Source: Phycisphaerales bacterium
GTDB taxonomy: Bacteria; Planctomycetota; Phycisphaerae; Tepidisphaerales; Tepidisphaeraceae
Direction of reading: 5' to 3'
DNA length: 7,594 bases
Assembly (NCBI GenBank): GCA_003153655.1
Contig: PMAK01000204.1
Span: 5,727-13,320, forward strand
Below, in pieces: positions 1 to 5,981 of this stretch. The notes under the pieces were generated by a model that saw nothing but the letters and a program-made list of their open reading frames with translations, did no database searches and was not told where the DNA came from. Position 1 is the stretch's first letter. Every line of letters begins with the position of its first letter. Position numbers and translations under genes: made by a program.

Positions 1-372
1 TTCGGGGATTTGGCCGAGCGGCTATACGGCATCAACGCCAAGGCGGTGGAAGACGCGTGGGTGGAGCAATACGTGCGCGTCGCGGGCGTCGTGGATCTGG
101 ATGAGCAGCACGTCGATACGGAATGCCTGCGATTGCTGAATCGGCGGCAGGCGTGGCAGTTTCATTTGTTGCCGCTGAACCGAGAAGATACCGATCTGCA
201 CGTCGCGACGAGCCCGAAGGATTTGGTTCGCGCGGTCAATTTTTCCGGGAAGAAGCTGGATGAGCCGGTGCATTTTCTGATTGCGGAGCGGGCGCAGCTG
301 CGGGAATTTTTGATGAAGCATTTTCCCGTGCCGGATTATATTGCGAATTATGCTTCTGGGATGCAGGAATAG
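1..372 (+). CDS. MshEN-like (GspE N-terminal domain) protein, 3' part
   Basis: The reading frame is open from base 1 (FGDLAERLYG...) and stops at TAG 370-372, so the start lies outside the window. About 123 residues are visible. The order of elements resembles the N-terminal domain of type II secretion/type IV pilus ATPases (GspE/MshE/PilB): a helical entry (FGDLAERLYG), a pair VEQYVRVAGVVDLDEQHVD, then LRLLNRRQAWQFHLLPLNRE, the strand DLHVATSPKDLVRAV and the closing helix AERAQLREFLMKHFP. In full ATPases this domain precedes Walker motifs; here the protein ends about 15 residues after it, so no ATPase domain follows. Stand-alone proteins of this kind occur in planctomycetes, as I recall, with unknown role, possibly regulation or nucleotide sensing. 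The next gene converges on it from the other strand 45 bp downstream. The domain assignment is by pattern only. Confidence 0.65.
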   Translation, partial: FGDLAERLYGINAKAVEDAWVEQYVRVAGVVDLDEQHVDTECLRLLNRRQAWQFHLLPLNREDTDLHVATSPKDLVRAVNFSGKKLDEPVHFLIAERAQLREFLMKHFPVPDYIANYASGMQE

Positions 373-417
373 GATCCGAAACGTCGTTGGCCATTTCCGA
401 TTTCATTGAGAAATCTG

Positions 418-750
418 TCACGCCGACTGTTTTTTCCGCAGTTCCTTGAACTGACTTAGCGACACCCGACCGCTCGGAAGGGTCGCGATGATCTCCAATT
501 CACCCCCAAGCTTTTCGACGATCCGCCGCAACGTGCTTATCTGCATGTCATCCTGAGATTCAAGATGTGATAGCGTGGGCTGCTTGATATCCAGTGATGC
601 GGCAAGCTGCTCCTGTGTCAGGCCGGCCAGTTTGCGGATTTCGGAAAGAAGCATTTCGGCCAAGTCTTCGCGGACCCCCTGCTCGAGTTGGGCGCGGCGA
701 GCGGGAGACATCTTGTTTTTGAGAATGCTCCACTTGTGGTGTCCAGCCAT
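418..750 (-). CDS. HigA-type antitoxin, XRE-family HTH protein
   Basis: The protein has 110 residues (ATG 750-748, TGA 420-418). It should bind and neutralise the RelE/HigB-type toxin encoded just upstream and repress their shared promoter. A helix-turn-helix of the XRE/Cro type spans about residues 36-66 (SEIRKLAGLTQEQLAASL followed by DIKQPTLSHLES). It is followed by the tail typical of this antitoxin group: DMQISTLRRIVEKLGGELEII at about 68-88. The N-terminus (MAGHHKWSILKNKMSPAR) also fits that group. The start codon overlaps the stop of the restored toxin frame by one base (TGATG), which indicates translational coupling. In the sequence as given, the same frame is also open upstream into the toxin N-terminus, so a 229-residue fusion from 1107 is possible (see findings). 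The gene itself looks intact and is confidently an antitoxin of this class; the symbol is withheld because several families share the layout. Confidence 0.85.
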   Translation of the reverse strand: MAGHHKWSILKNKMSPARRAQLEQGVREDLAEMLLSEIRKLAGLTQEQLAASLDIKQPTLSHLESQDDMQISTLRRIVEKLGGELEIIATLPSGRVSLSQFKELRKKQSA

Positions 751-1107
751 CAGATTAACCCTTCCTTTCGTAGTTCGGCCAAATGAACGTCGTACAATTT
801 GTCTGCTATCGGGATCATTCGTTCGTAGAATCGCGTATCGGAAGTCTTGTCTCCTCCGATCAAAAGTATGGCGGTACGCCGTGGATCGAAGGCAAAAAAA
901 AGTCCGAATCGGATCTCCGGAACTCTGAGTGCGAAGCTCTTTCATATGCGAATGACGCGAAGCTTTAACCGTGTCCACATATGGCCGACCGAGTGAAGGG
1001 CCAATCTGCTGCAAAAGTTCAACGCCTCTGGCAATCGCATCCTGATCGCGTTCGTCGAGGCCTTCATACCACTGGCGAAACTCATCCGTGAACTCGACCT
1101 CCCACAT
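750..1107 (-). pseudogene. RelE/HigB-family toxin, frameshifted at a T8 run
   Basis: From ATG 1107-1105 the frame gives MWEVEFTDEFRQWYEGLD... through MKELRTQSSGDPIRTFF (71 residues). It then enters a run of eight T on the coding strand (A894-A901 on plus). Skipping one T restores AFDPRRTAILLIGGDKTSD, then RFYERMIPIADKLYDVHLAE and a TGA at 752-750, giving 118 residues in total, the usual length. The restored protein matches the Gp49-like/HigB branch of RelE-type toxins (ribosome-dependent mRNA interferases) in the patterns MKELR, R-FF-AFDPRR, LL-GGDK and YERMIPIADKLYDVH. Unshifted, the frame has no stop and runs into the antitoxin. It may be a true inactivating mutation, a homopolymer sequencing error, or slippage-dependent expression. 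The ATG was chosen because GTG 1128-1126 lies upstream of the -10 box. Confidence 0.8.
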
Positions 1108-1113
1108 GATGAT

Positions 1114-1151
1114 ATTATAGCATATCACCTATATAGGTCAAGTGCTATAAT
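1114..1151 (-). promoter_or_regulatory. Toxin-antitoxin promoter inside a 38-bp palindromic operator
   Basis: On the minus strand TTGACC (1141-1136) and TATAAT (1119-1114) are separated by 16 bp. The -10 is extended (TGCTATAAT), so this is a strong sigma-70-type promoter reading into the toxin. It lies in a dyad centred at 1132.5. The core ACCTATATAGGT (1127-1138) is a perfect palindrome, and outer arms ATTATAGCA and TGCTATAAT also pair. In all, 16 of 19 base pairs match over 38 bp. An autorepressing HTH antitoxin would bind such a site and block both promoter boxes. Operator function is inferred from position and symmetry. Confidence 0.75.
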
Positions 1152-1154
1152 CAG

Positions 1155-2663
1155 TTACTTTGAAGTCGGTTGGGTTGACGGCGGCACCAGCACTTCGGCG
1201 AATTCATCTCGATAAACTATTTTCCAGCCTAAATCAGTGAGCGGCTCTGCGAAGGGATTATGGCTTGTGCGGAGGATCGCAGCGTCGGCTGGCGTGGCTG
1301 CGAAATAGGCGCGGCGTTGGTCCGGCGAGCCCAGGGCCAGCGTATTCCAGAATTGCGGAGGAAATAGCTGGGTTCGGCCATCCATCAGGGTTTGGAATTT
1401 GTCTCCCAGCCGCCATTCCAAATATCCGCCCCACGTGAATTCACAGATGAGATGACGAGTTTTTGGGGGGATCTTCTGCGCGACGTAATCGGCGGCGGAG
1501 CAGGGATAATTGGGCGCGTCGGGGCCGTTGCGGTTTAGCCAGGATGATAGAGATGTTGTCGAGCGCGGAAATGCGCGGGCGATGGGCCACGCTGTCAGAA
1601 TCAACACTGCCGCGAACATTGCGATGATGGGCGTGCGCGTGAGAATGCGATCGGAGAGTCTCGGTAATACGGCGGCAAAGATCGGGGCGGCGATGATCGC
1701 GAACAGCGGCGCCATTCGCCCTAGGCGGAATAGCAGGGCCGTGCTGCCCGCGAGCCAAATTATCTCGCCTAGCGGGATGCGTTTGGATCGGGTGAATTGC
1801 CAGATGGCGGAGATCAACAGCAATGCGACGAAAGCTGCGGAGATGTGGCCCATCATGCCTTGATAAAAGGGATGGAACTCGGCGATGGTTCCGGAGCGGA
1901 CCATGACATCGTTCCGGGAATAATCGAGGACGCTGCGGATCGTGCCGGGGAGCATGGGCGTCAGGCAGCAGGCGGCGGCGGATGCCAGAAATAGCACACA
2001 TAGGCGGCGCGGCAATCGCGCGGATTGGAATGCGTCGCCGATCAGTAGCGCCGCCACCCACAGGGGAACGAAGAAGGCGAAGAAATGAATATTGACCAGG
2101 ACCGCAGTGATCGGGGGGACGAGCCAGACGGCTTTGGATTTTTGATTTTTCCGGCGATCACTGAGCAGAAGCCACGCGATCAGGGCTAGCCCTACCAGTG
2201 CAGCAGTGACAGGGCGAAAACTGAGATAGGCGAGGGAGAGAATGCCGCCCATCGTGGCGGCGAGGATTGACGCGAGATAGCGGGGCTGGCCGTGAACTGA
2301 TGCGGAAAACTCAATCGCACAAAGGCCCAGGAGAATGATGAAGGTGGATTCCAGGATTGCCTGAACCGCCACCACAGCGCGAAACCCACCGGCGTCCCAT
2401 AACTTGGTCATGCCCAATTCGGCCAGCCAGGAGTATGGCGTCCAGGGATCGCGAATGGAGGCGAAGGAGAGGTCGTCGACGAGGGGATGCGGCCAGCCTT
2501 GCCGGGCAATTTCCTGGCCCACCCTGATATGCCAGAAGCAATCGGGGTCGAGCGTATCCCCAAGAACGACCTTGCCGGCGGCAACGAGAGCCAGGAGGGC
2601 CAGTAGCAGGGAAAAGCCGCGGCATGGGGAGCGTTGGGGAGGGAAGGTCAATGGCGAGGTCAT
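1155..2663 (-). CDS. Multipass membrane protein, GT-C glycosyltransferase-like
   Basis: The protein has 502 residues. It begins with a hydrophobic segment at about 17-35, followed by an acidic loop GDTLDPDCFWHIRVGQEI (35-52) and then DDLSFASIRDPWTPYSWLAE (63-82). This resembles the first extracytoplasmic loop of GT-C-type membrane glycosyltransferase-like proteins, where acidic residues there act in catalysis or metal binding. Several more membrane segments follow between about 97 and 362. A soluble C-terminal region of about 140 residues carries WGGYLEWRL (411-419) and MDGR (427-430), also seen in uncharacterised proteins of this type. The tail ends STQPTSK, like the TQPT stretches in the TPR protein across the divergent spacer. 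No Shine-Dalgarno sequence is clear before ATG 2663; the codon suits the N-terminus but is not proven. The donor or acceptor cannot be told from the sequence. The toxin-antitoxin promoter begins 3 bp after its stop codon. Confidence 0.6.
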   Translation of the reverse strand: MTSPLTFPPQRSPCRGFSLLLALLALVAAGKVVLGDTLDPDCFWHIRVGQEIARQGWPHPLVDDLSFASIRDPWTPYSWLAELGMTKLWDAGGFRAVVAVQAILESTFIILLGLCAIEFSASVHGQPRYLASILAATMGGILSLAYLSFRPVTAALVGLALIAWLLLSDRRKNQKSKAVWLVPPITAVLVNIHFFAFFVPLWVAALLIGDAFQSARLPRRLCVLFLASAAACCLTPMLPGTIRSVLDYSRNDVMVRSGTIAEFHPFYQGMMGHISAAFVALLLISAIWQFTRSKRIPLGEIIWLAGSTALLFRLGRMAPLFAIIAAPIFAAVLPRLSDRILTRTPIIAMFAAVLILTAWPIARAFPRSTTSLSSWLNRNGPDAPNYPCSAADYVAQKIPPKTRHLICEFTWGGYLEWRLGDKFQTLMDGRTQLFPPQFWNTLALGSPDQRRAYFAATPADAAILRTSHNPFAEPLTDLGWKIVYRDEFAEVLVPPSTQPTSK

Positions 2664-2698
2664 GTACTATCTAATTTCGGCAATTATGAGGTAGAAAC

Positions 2699-2808
2699 CG
2701 AATGCCGAATGCTGATTGCCAAATGCCGAATTGAAATGCGCGGACAATTCCTCCCCCCTGTTGGCATTCGTCATTTGGTCCCGGCGCGCCGGGAGCAATC
2801 GGCATTTC
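2699..2808. repeat. Degenerate inverted-repeat element between divergent genes
   Basis: Variants of AATGCCGAAT recur here in both orientations: 2701-2710, 2722-2731, and reversed at 2763-2770 and 2800-2807. CCAAATGCCGAAT (2719-2731) pairs with ATTCGTCATTTGG (2766-2778) with one mismatch, and CGAATGCC (2699-2706) pairs with GGCATTCG (2763-2770). A perfect 16-bp palindrome, TCCCGGCGCGCCGGGA, lies at 2779-2794. The stretch fills most of the 191-bp spacer between the divergently transcribed membrane-protein and TPR genes. It looks like a worn dispersed repeat. I see no convincing promoter for either gene in the spacer. Confidence 0.6.
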
Positions 2809-2854
2809 CCTGCGTTTGCATTGCATTTGAACGATAACTACACTTCCGCGTCCC

Positions 2855-3658
2855 ATGAAAGCTGAACGCAGGCACGAACTGAAGGCCAATTCCCTGTCTC
2901 AGAGCCTGCGGCTCTTTCCAGAGAAGGTCAAGCAATACCAATCCCAAATCGCGCTGGGCCTCGTGCTGATCGCTCTGGCGATCGTGCTGGTGCGATACCG
3001 CATGAATGCCGCCGAGCAGCGATTGATTGATGCACAGACCAACCTGTCGATCGCATCGGACGATCTGCAGCGATTGAACTCATTTCCAGGATCCGATCTG
3101 CAGGGTTTCATGAAGGGTCGGGAGGATTTCTATTCTGAGGGTTTGCAGCGGGCGGATGACGCTTTGCAAAAGGCGCCGGATTCACAGCCGGTTTTGAAAG
3201 CACAGGCACTCGTCCTCAAAGGTGATTTTAATTTCAACATGGCGAATTTCCCGGAACTGCCGGGGGCGGCGACGCAGCCTTCGCTGAAACCGGCCGAGAG
3301 CGAAGAGACTTTGCTGAGCAACGCGTCGGATGCTTACAACGAGGTGCTTCAGAGCTACGCGAGCGAAAAGTTCGCGGTGACGGCGGCGCATTTCGGATTG
3401 GGCGCAGTGGCGGAGAATCGGGCCGCGTGGGACGCCGCCAAGGCACAGTATCAGGCAATTGTGGATAGCGACGCGGAGACGCCGTACAAGAATCTGGCGA
3501 ATATCCGATTGGCAATGCTCCCGCAGCTTTCGCAGCCGGTCGCGGTGGATTTGCCCGCGACGCAGCCGACGGCCGCCACGACACAGCCCACGGCAAAAGC
3601 GCAGGCGACTGCCGTTTCTACAAGCCCTATACAGGCAAACGCCCCTGCGAAACGGTAA
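2855..3658 (+). CDS. YfgM-like TPR-domain membrane-anchored protein
   Basis: The protein has 267 residues. A short cytoplasmic start, MKAERRHELKANSLSQSL, precedes one membrane span at about 32-47 (IALGLVLIALAIVLVR). A periplasmic helical region follows with TPR-like helix pairs at about 53-72, 90-107, 112-130 and 156-205. Alanine-rich helices such as AVTAAHFGLGAVAENRAAWDAAKAQYQAIV are typical. This layout matches YfgM, a Sec-translocon-associated single-span TPR protein, and related planctomycete proteins that begin the same way. The C-terminus is low complexity with TQPS/TQPT repeats (139-143, 235-246). The RluD-family gene begins 10 bp after the stop, so the two are probably co-transcribed. 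The last 14 codons look atypical: another frame there encodes RFYKPYTGKRP, so the 3' end may be shifted (see findings). Role beyond scaffolding or chaperone-like binding is inferred. Confidence 0.65.
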   Translation: MKAERRHELKANSLSQSLRLFPEKVKQYQSQIALGLVLIALAIVLVRYRMNAAEQRLIDAQTNLSIASDDLQRLNSFPGSDLQGFMKGREDFYSEGLQRADDALQKAPDSQPVLKAQALVLKGDFNFNMANFPELPGAATQPSLKPAESEETLLSNASDAYNEVLQSYASEKFAVTAAHFGLGAVAENRAAWDAAKAQYQAIVDSDAETPYKNLANIRLAMLPQLSQPVAVDLPATQPTAATTQPTAKAQATAVSTSPIQANAPAKR

Positions 3659-3668
3659 GTTAGCGGCC

Positions 3669-4673
3669 GTGGCCGACGATCCCACCATTCCAACCGAAGA
3701 CGAATCGCCCGACGATGCCGATGTCGTCCATCTTCACTTTGAGGCAACCAAGACGCAGGTTCGCAGGATCGACCAGTTTCTTGTCGATCGAATTCCATGG
3801 CTGTCACGCAGTGGGATTCAGAAGCTGATCGAGCACGATCTGATTACCGTCAATGGCAAGCCGACCAAAGCGAGTTATAAGATCAAAGCGGGGGATGCGG
3901 TGAAGATGGTTGCGCCGCCGGAGCCGGTGAATGATCTGGTTCCGGAGCCGATCCCGCTGGATATCCTGTATGAAGATGAGCATTTTCTCGCGCTGAACAA
4001 ACAAGCTGGATTGATGGTGCATCCGGCGCGGGGGAGATGGACGGGGACGCTGGTCAACGGTTTGGTCTATTACGGACAAAAGTGGAGCACGATCAACGGG
4101 GATTGGCGGCCGGGGATTCTTCACCGGCTTGATCGAAATACCACCGGCATCATGCTGGTCGCCAAGAGCGATGAAGCGCACTGGCGAATTGCGCGGCAAT
4201 TTGAGAATAGGACCATCCAGAAGACCTATTTGGGCGTAGTACATGGGGTACCGGAATTATTGGCGGATGTGATCGACATGCCGATCGGCAGGGACCGATA
4301 TGTGCGCGAACGGCAGGCGGTGCGAAAAATCGAGAACGGCGGCAAGCAGGCTATGACGATGTATCAGGTGCAACGGATATTTGAGTCAGCGGAGCATGGC
4401 CGGTTTTCGCTGATTAAGATGATGCCGAAAACCGGGAGAACGCATCAGTTACGGGTACACATGACAGCGATCGGTTTGCCGATGGTTGGGGATACGATGT
4501 ATGGCGGCCGGGTCTTTGAGTCGGGTGATTTCCGTTTTGAGCGTCAGGCGCTGCATGCGCGGGAAATCACCTTCACACATCCGGGTACTTTGGAGACAAT
4601 GACCCTGCAGGCCCCGTTGCCACCCGATATGACGGAATTGATGGAGCGGCTGGGCGGCGGTAAGGCGGTATAA
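3669..4673 (+). CDS. RluD-family 23S rRNA pseudouridine synthase
   Basis: The protein has 334 residues from GTG 3669. No in-frame ATG precedes the conserved domain, and this GTG follows the previous stop by 10 bp; no clear Shine-Dalgarno sequence is visible. It isomerises uridines in large-subunit rRNA to pseudouridine. An S4 RNA-binding domain spans about residues 31-80 (RRIDQFLVDRIPWLSRSGIQ, then LITVNGKPTKASYKIKAGD). The catalytic RluA/RluD-type domain starts near 97 (LDILYEDEHFLALNKQAGLM). The catalytic aspartate is D155 in HRLDRNTTGIMLVAK. The substrate-binding TGRTHQLRVH (255-264) and GLPMVGDTMYGG (269-280) follow. Length and domain order are those of RluD (positions 1911/1915/1917 in E. 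coli), but the exact target sites cannot be read from the sequence. Confidence 0.92.
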   Translation: MADDPTIPTEDESPDDADVVHLHFEATKTQVRRIDQFLVDRIPWLSRSGIQKLIEHDLITVNGKPTKASYKIKAGDAVKMVAPPEPVNDLVPEPIPLDILYEDEHFLALNKQAGLMVHPARGRWTGTLVNGLVYYGQKWSTINGDWRPGILHRLDRNTTGIMLVAKSDEAHWRIARQFENRTIQKTYLGVVHGVPELLADVIDMPIGRDRYVRERQAVRKIENGGKQAMTMYQVQRIFESAEHGRFSLIKMMPKTGRTHQLRVHMTAIGLPMVGDTMYGGRVFESGDFRFERQALHAREITFTHPGTLETMTLQAPLPPDMTELMERLGGGKAV

Positions 4674-4678
4674 ATGGA

Positions 4679-4747
4679 CCCTGCCAACGAAATGCGGCTG
4701 GTTTTTCCATTTGGAAGCGGGAGACCGCTGGCAGGGCGATTTTGCCC
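4679..4747 (+). other. Structured RNA-capable region before tatA
   Basis: CCCTGCCA (4679-4686) pairs perfectly with TGGCAGGG (4729-4736). Stacked inside it, GCGG (4694-4697) pairs with CCGC (4725-4728), and a small hairpin TTCC-ATTT-GGAA sits at 4705-4716. An alternative hairpin, GGGC-GATTTT-GCCC (4734-4747), competes for the outer stem's 3' arm. It begins 6 bp after the pseudouridine synthase stop and ends just before the tatA promoter, so it could be part of that gene's transcript end. No T-tract follows, so a standard intrinsic terminator is not supported. TTTTCCATTT occurs twice nearby (4703-4712, 4776-4785). Confidence 0.4.
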
Positions 4748-4751
4748 GCCA

Positions 4752-4757
4752 TATAAT
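4752..4757 (+). promoter_or_regulatory. Likely tatA promoter -10 box
   Basis: TATAAT (4752-4757) lies 43 bp before the tatA start codon. At a 17-bp spacing the upstream hexamer is TGGCAG, a poor -35, so the promoter is probable but weakly defined. Transcription would begin near 4764. Confidence 0.5.
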
Positions 4758-4787
4758 AAAGTGACTGGATTGCCGTTTTCCATTTAA

Positions 4788-4792
4788 CAGGA
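4788..4792 (+). promoter_or_regulatory. Ribosome binding site of tatA
   Basis: CAGGA ends 8 bp before ATG 4801. It is the clearest Shine-Dalgarno sequence in the window; most other starts here lack one. Confidence 0.6.
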
Positions 4793-4800
4793 CGTGCCCA

Positions 4801-5154
4801 ATGAATCTTCCGCTTGCTAACTTGATATTCGCTCCGGAGAACTGGCTGGTTATCGGCTTATTTGCGCTGTTACTGTTTGGCAAGCGCCTTCCGGAAGTCG
4901 GCCGCAGCCTTGGAAAAGGAATTATTGAGTTCAAAAAGGGATTGGCCGGAATTGAGGAGGATGTGACCCAGCCGGCCCAGCAGCCGACGATTGGCCGCAA
5001 TGACCGCCCCGCCCTTCCGCCGGCTGAGGGGTACAGGTTTGATCCCTACACGGGGAAGCCGATCGCACAGGAGCCGGCGGTTCAGCCGCAGACGATGCGT
5101 TTTGATCCGTATACGGGCAAGCCGCTGGGGGAACAGGCTTCTTCACATACGTAA
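4801..5154 (+). CDS. tatA: TatA/Hcf106-family Tat translocase subunit
   Basis: The protein has 117 residues. It is the pore-forming or TatB-like component of the twin-arginine translocase, which exports folded proteins across the inner membrane. The N-terminal membrane helix is PENWLVIGLFALLLFGKRLPEVG (about 12-34), with the family's hinge F-G-K-R-L-P-E. An amphipathic helix follows, GRSLGKGIIEFKKGLAGIEED (34-54). The rest is a Pro/Gln-rich tail holding two identical nonamers, RFDPYTGKP, at 79-87 and 100-108. Such an extension with a repeated motif is not part of the core fold. No tatC is in view. A -10 box and ribosome binding site precede it. The next gene begins 5 bp after the stop if the upstream ATG is used. 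TatA versus TatB cannot be settled from the sequence; the short helix favours TatA. Confidence 0.88.
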   Translation: MNLPLANLIFAPENWLVIGLFALLLFGKRLPEVGRSLGKGIIEFKKGLAGIEEDVTQPAQQPTIGRNDRPALPPAEGYRFDPYTGKPIAQEPAVQPQTMRFDPYTGKPLGEQASSHT

Positions 5155-5159
5155 TACAA

Positions 5160-5969
5160 ATGGAGCCGCAGAGACGCAGAGACCCCGGCGCGCCGGGACA
5201 GGCTACTGAGGAAGACGCCGAGAAGAGCGCCCTGAATTTCTCTGCGTCCGTCTCCGCGTCTCTGCGGCTCTGCGGCTATGTTTTGGTGATTGCGTTTGTG
5301 TTGCTGCTAACAACGGCGGCGCAGGCGCGCAGCACCGCTCGGACACTTCTTGAGACACGCCTGCCTTCGGCGAATTTGACCAACGTTTCGCTTGTTGATG
5401 CGATCGATTTTCTGCGCGACATCGCCGGCGTGAACATCACCGTTGATTGGAAGGAGTTGGCGGCGATCAACATCTCGAAGGATGCGCAGATCAATCTTCA
5501 GCTACATGATGTCACCGCCGGTAAAGTTTTGTCGCTGATTCTTTCGCAGGCCGGTCCTGGGGATCTGCTGACCTATAGCATTGATGATAATGTGGTACAG
5601 GTGACGACGCGGGCGGTGTCGGATCAGCAGCTAATTACCGTTGTCTATTATGTAACCGATCTTCTTCAGCCAAACGATGTGTTTGATTACACGATCAGCA
5701 ATATTACCGGCGGGAGCGCGCAGGTGACGGGTGGAAGCGGTGGCGGTGGCGGCGGATCGCAGTCGCTCACCACAAACAGCAAGGGCTCGCAAACGAAAAC
5801 CACGGACCAGAAGGCGATGGATCTGATCAAGCTGATTGAAACGGTGGTTCGGCCGGAAGTTTGGCGGGATAACGGGGGATCGGCGTCAATGGAATATCTG
5901 AACGGGAATCTGATCGTGACGGCTCCGCGGTCGGTGCAGGAAGCTATTGGCGGGCCGGTGGATCGGTGA
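5160..5969 (+). CDS. Exported secretin-like (STN-type domain) protein
   Basis: The product has 269 residues from ATG 5160. A hydrophobic segment at 41-55 ending TTAAQA|RS looks like a signal peptide with cleavage near residue 56. The mature part starts ARTLLETRLPSANLTNVSLV, then DAIDFLRDIAGVNITVDWKE (80-99) and a strand-rich stretch to about 150. This is like the N0/STN-type domain found in secretins and in planctomycete secretin-like proteins. A Gly-rich linker (GGSGGGGGGS, 191-200) follows. The C-terminal module, DLIKLIETVVRPEVWRDNGG then SASMEYLNGNLIVTAPRSVQ, is the form these proteins repeat. There is no secretin pore domain, so it may act on its own in the periplasm. Residues 1-40 are encoded mostly by a repeat element (5164-5275). 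The ancestral start may be TTG 5283 or GTG 5286, giving a normal short signal peptide. No Shine-Dalgarno sequence supports any of the starts. Confidence 0.6.
   Translation: MEPQRRRDPGAPGQATEEDAEKSALNFSASVSASLRLCGYVLVIAFVLLLTTAAQARSTARTLLETRLPSANLTNVSLVDAIDFLRDIAGVNITVDWKELAAINISKDAQINLQLHDVTAGKVLSLILSQAGPGDLLTYSIDDNVVQVTTRAVSDQQLITVVYYVTDLLQPNDVFDYTISNITGGSAQVTGGSGGGGGGSQSLTTNSKGSQTKTTDQKAMDLIKLIETVVRPEVWRDNGGSASMEYLNGNLIVTAPRSVQEAIGGPVDR
5164..5275. repeat. GCAGAGACGCAGAGA-type inverted-repeat element
   Basis: AGCCGCAGAGACGC (5164-5177) pairs perfectly with GCGTCTCTGCGGCT (5256-5269), and further TCTCTGCG/TCTGCGG units fill 5239-5275. The interior holds the 14-bp palindrome CCCGGCGCGCCGGG (5184-5197), also present in the 2699-2808 element. 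The element is read in frame as the start of the secretin-like protein. Confidence 0.75.
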
Positions 5970-5981
5970 AAGGCGAAGAAT

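Noticed and set aside
399..415. Hairpin GATTTC-ATTGA-GAAATC between the converging MshEN-like gene and antitoxin gene as a bidirectional terminator
   Set aside because: The stem is only 6 AT-rich base pairs and no T-tract follows on either strand, so I do not list it as a terminator.
575..968. Plus-strand open frames across the toxin-antitoxin genes
   Set aside because: They are antisense to recognisable conserved protein sequence and show no family features or start signals.
1126..1128. GTG upstream start for the toxin, adding seven residues
   Set aside because: It lies upstream of the -10 box, inside the operator, and the added residues MICYNII have no family counterpart; ATG 1107 fits the toxin N-terminus.
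1143..1151. TGCTATAAT on the plus strand as a promoter
   Set aside because: It points into the 3' end of the antisense membrane gene and is best explained as the mirror half of the palindromic operator.
2811..2854. Promoter for the TPR gene using TTGCAT and GATAAC
   Set aside because: The spacing between the candidate boxes is about 11 bp, too short for a sigma-70-type promoter.
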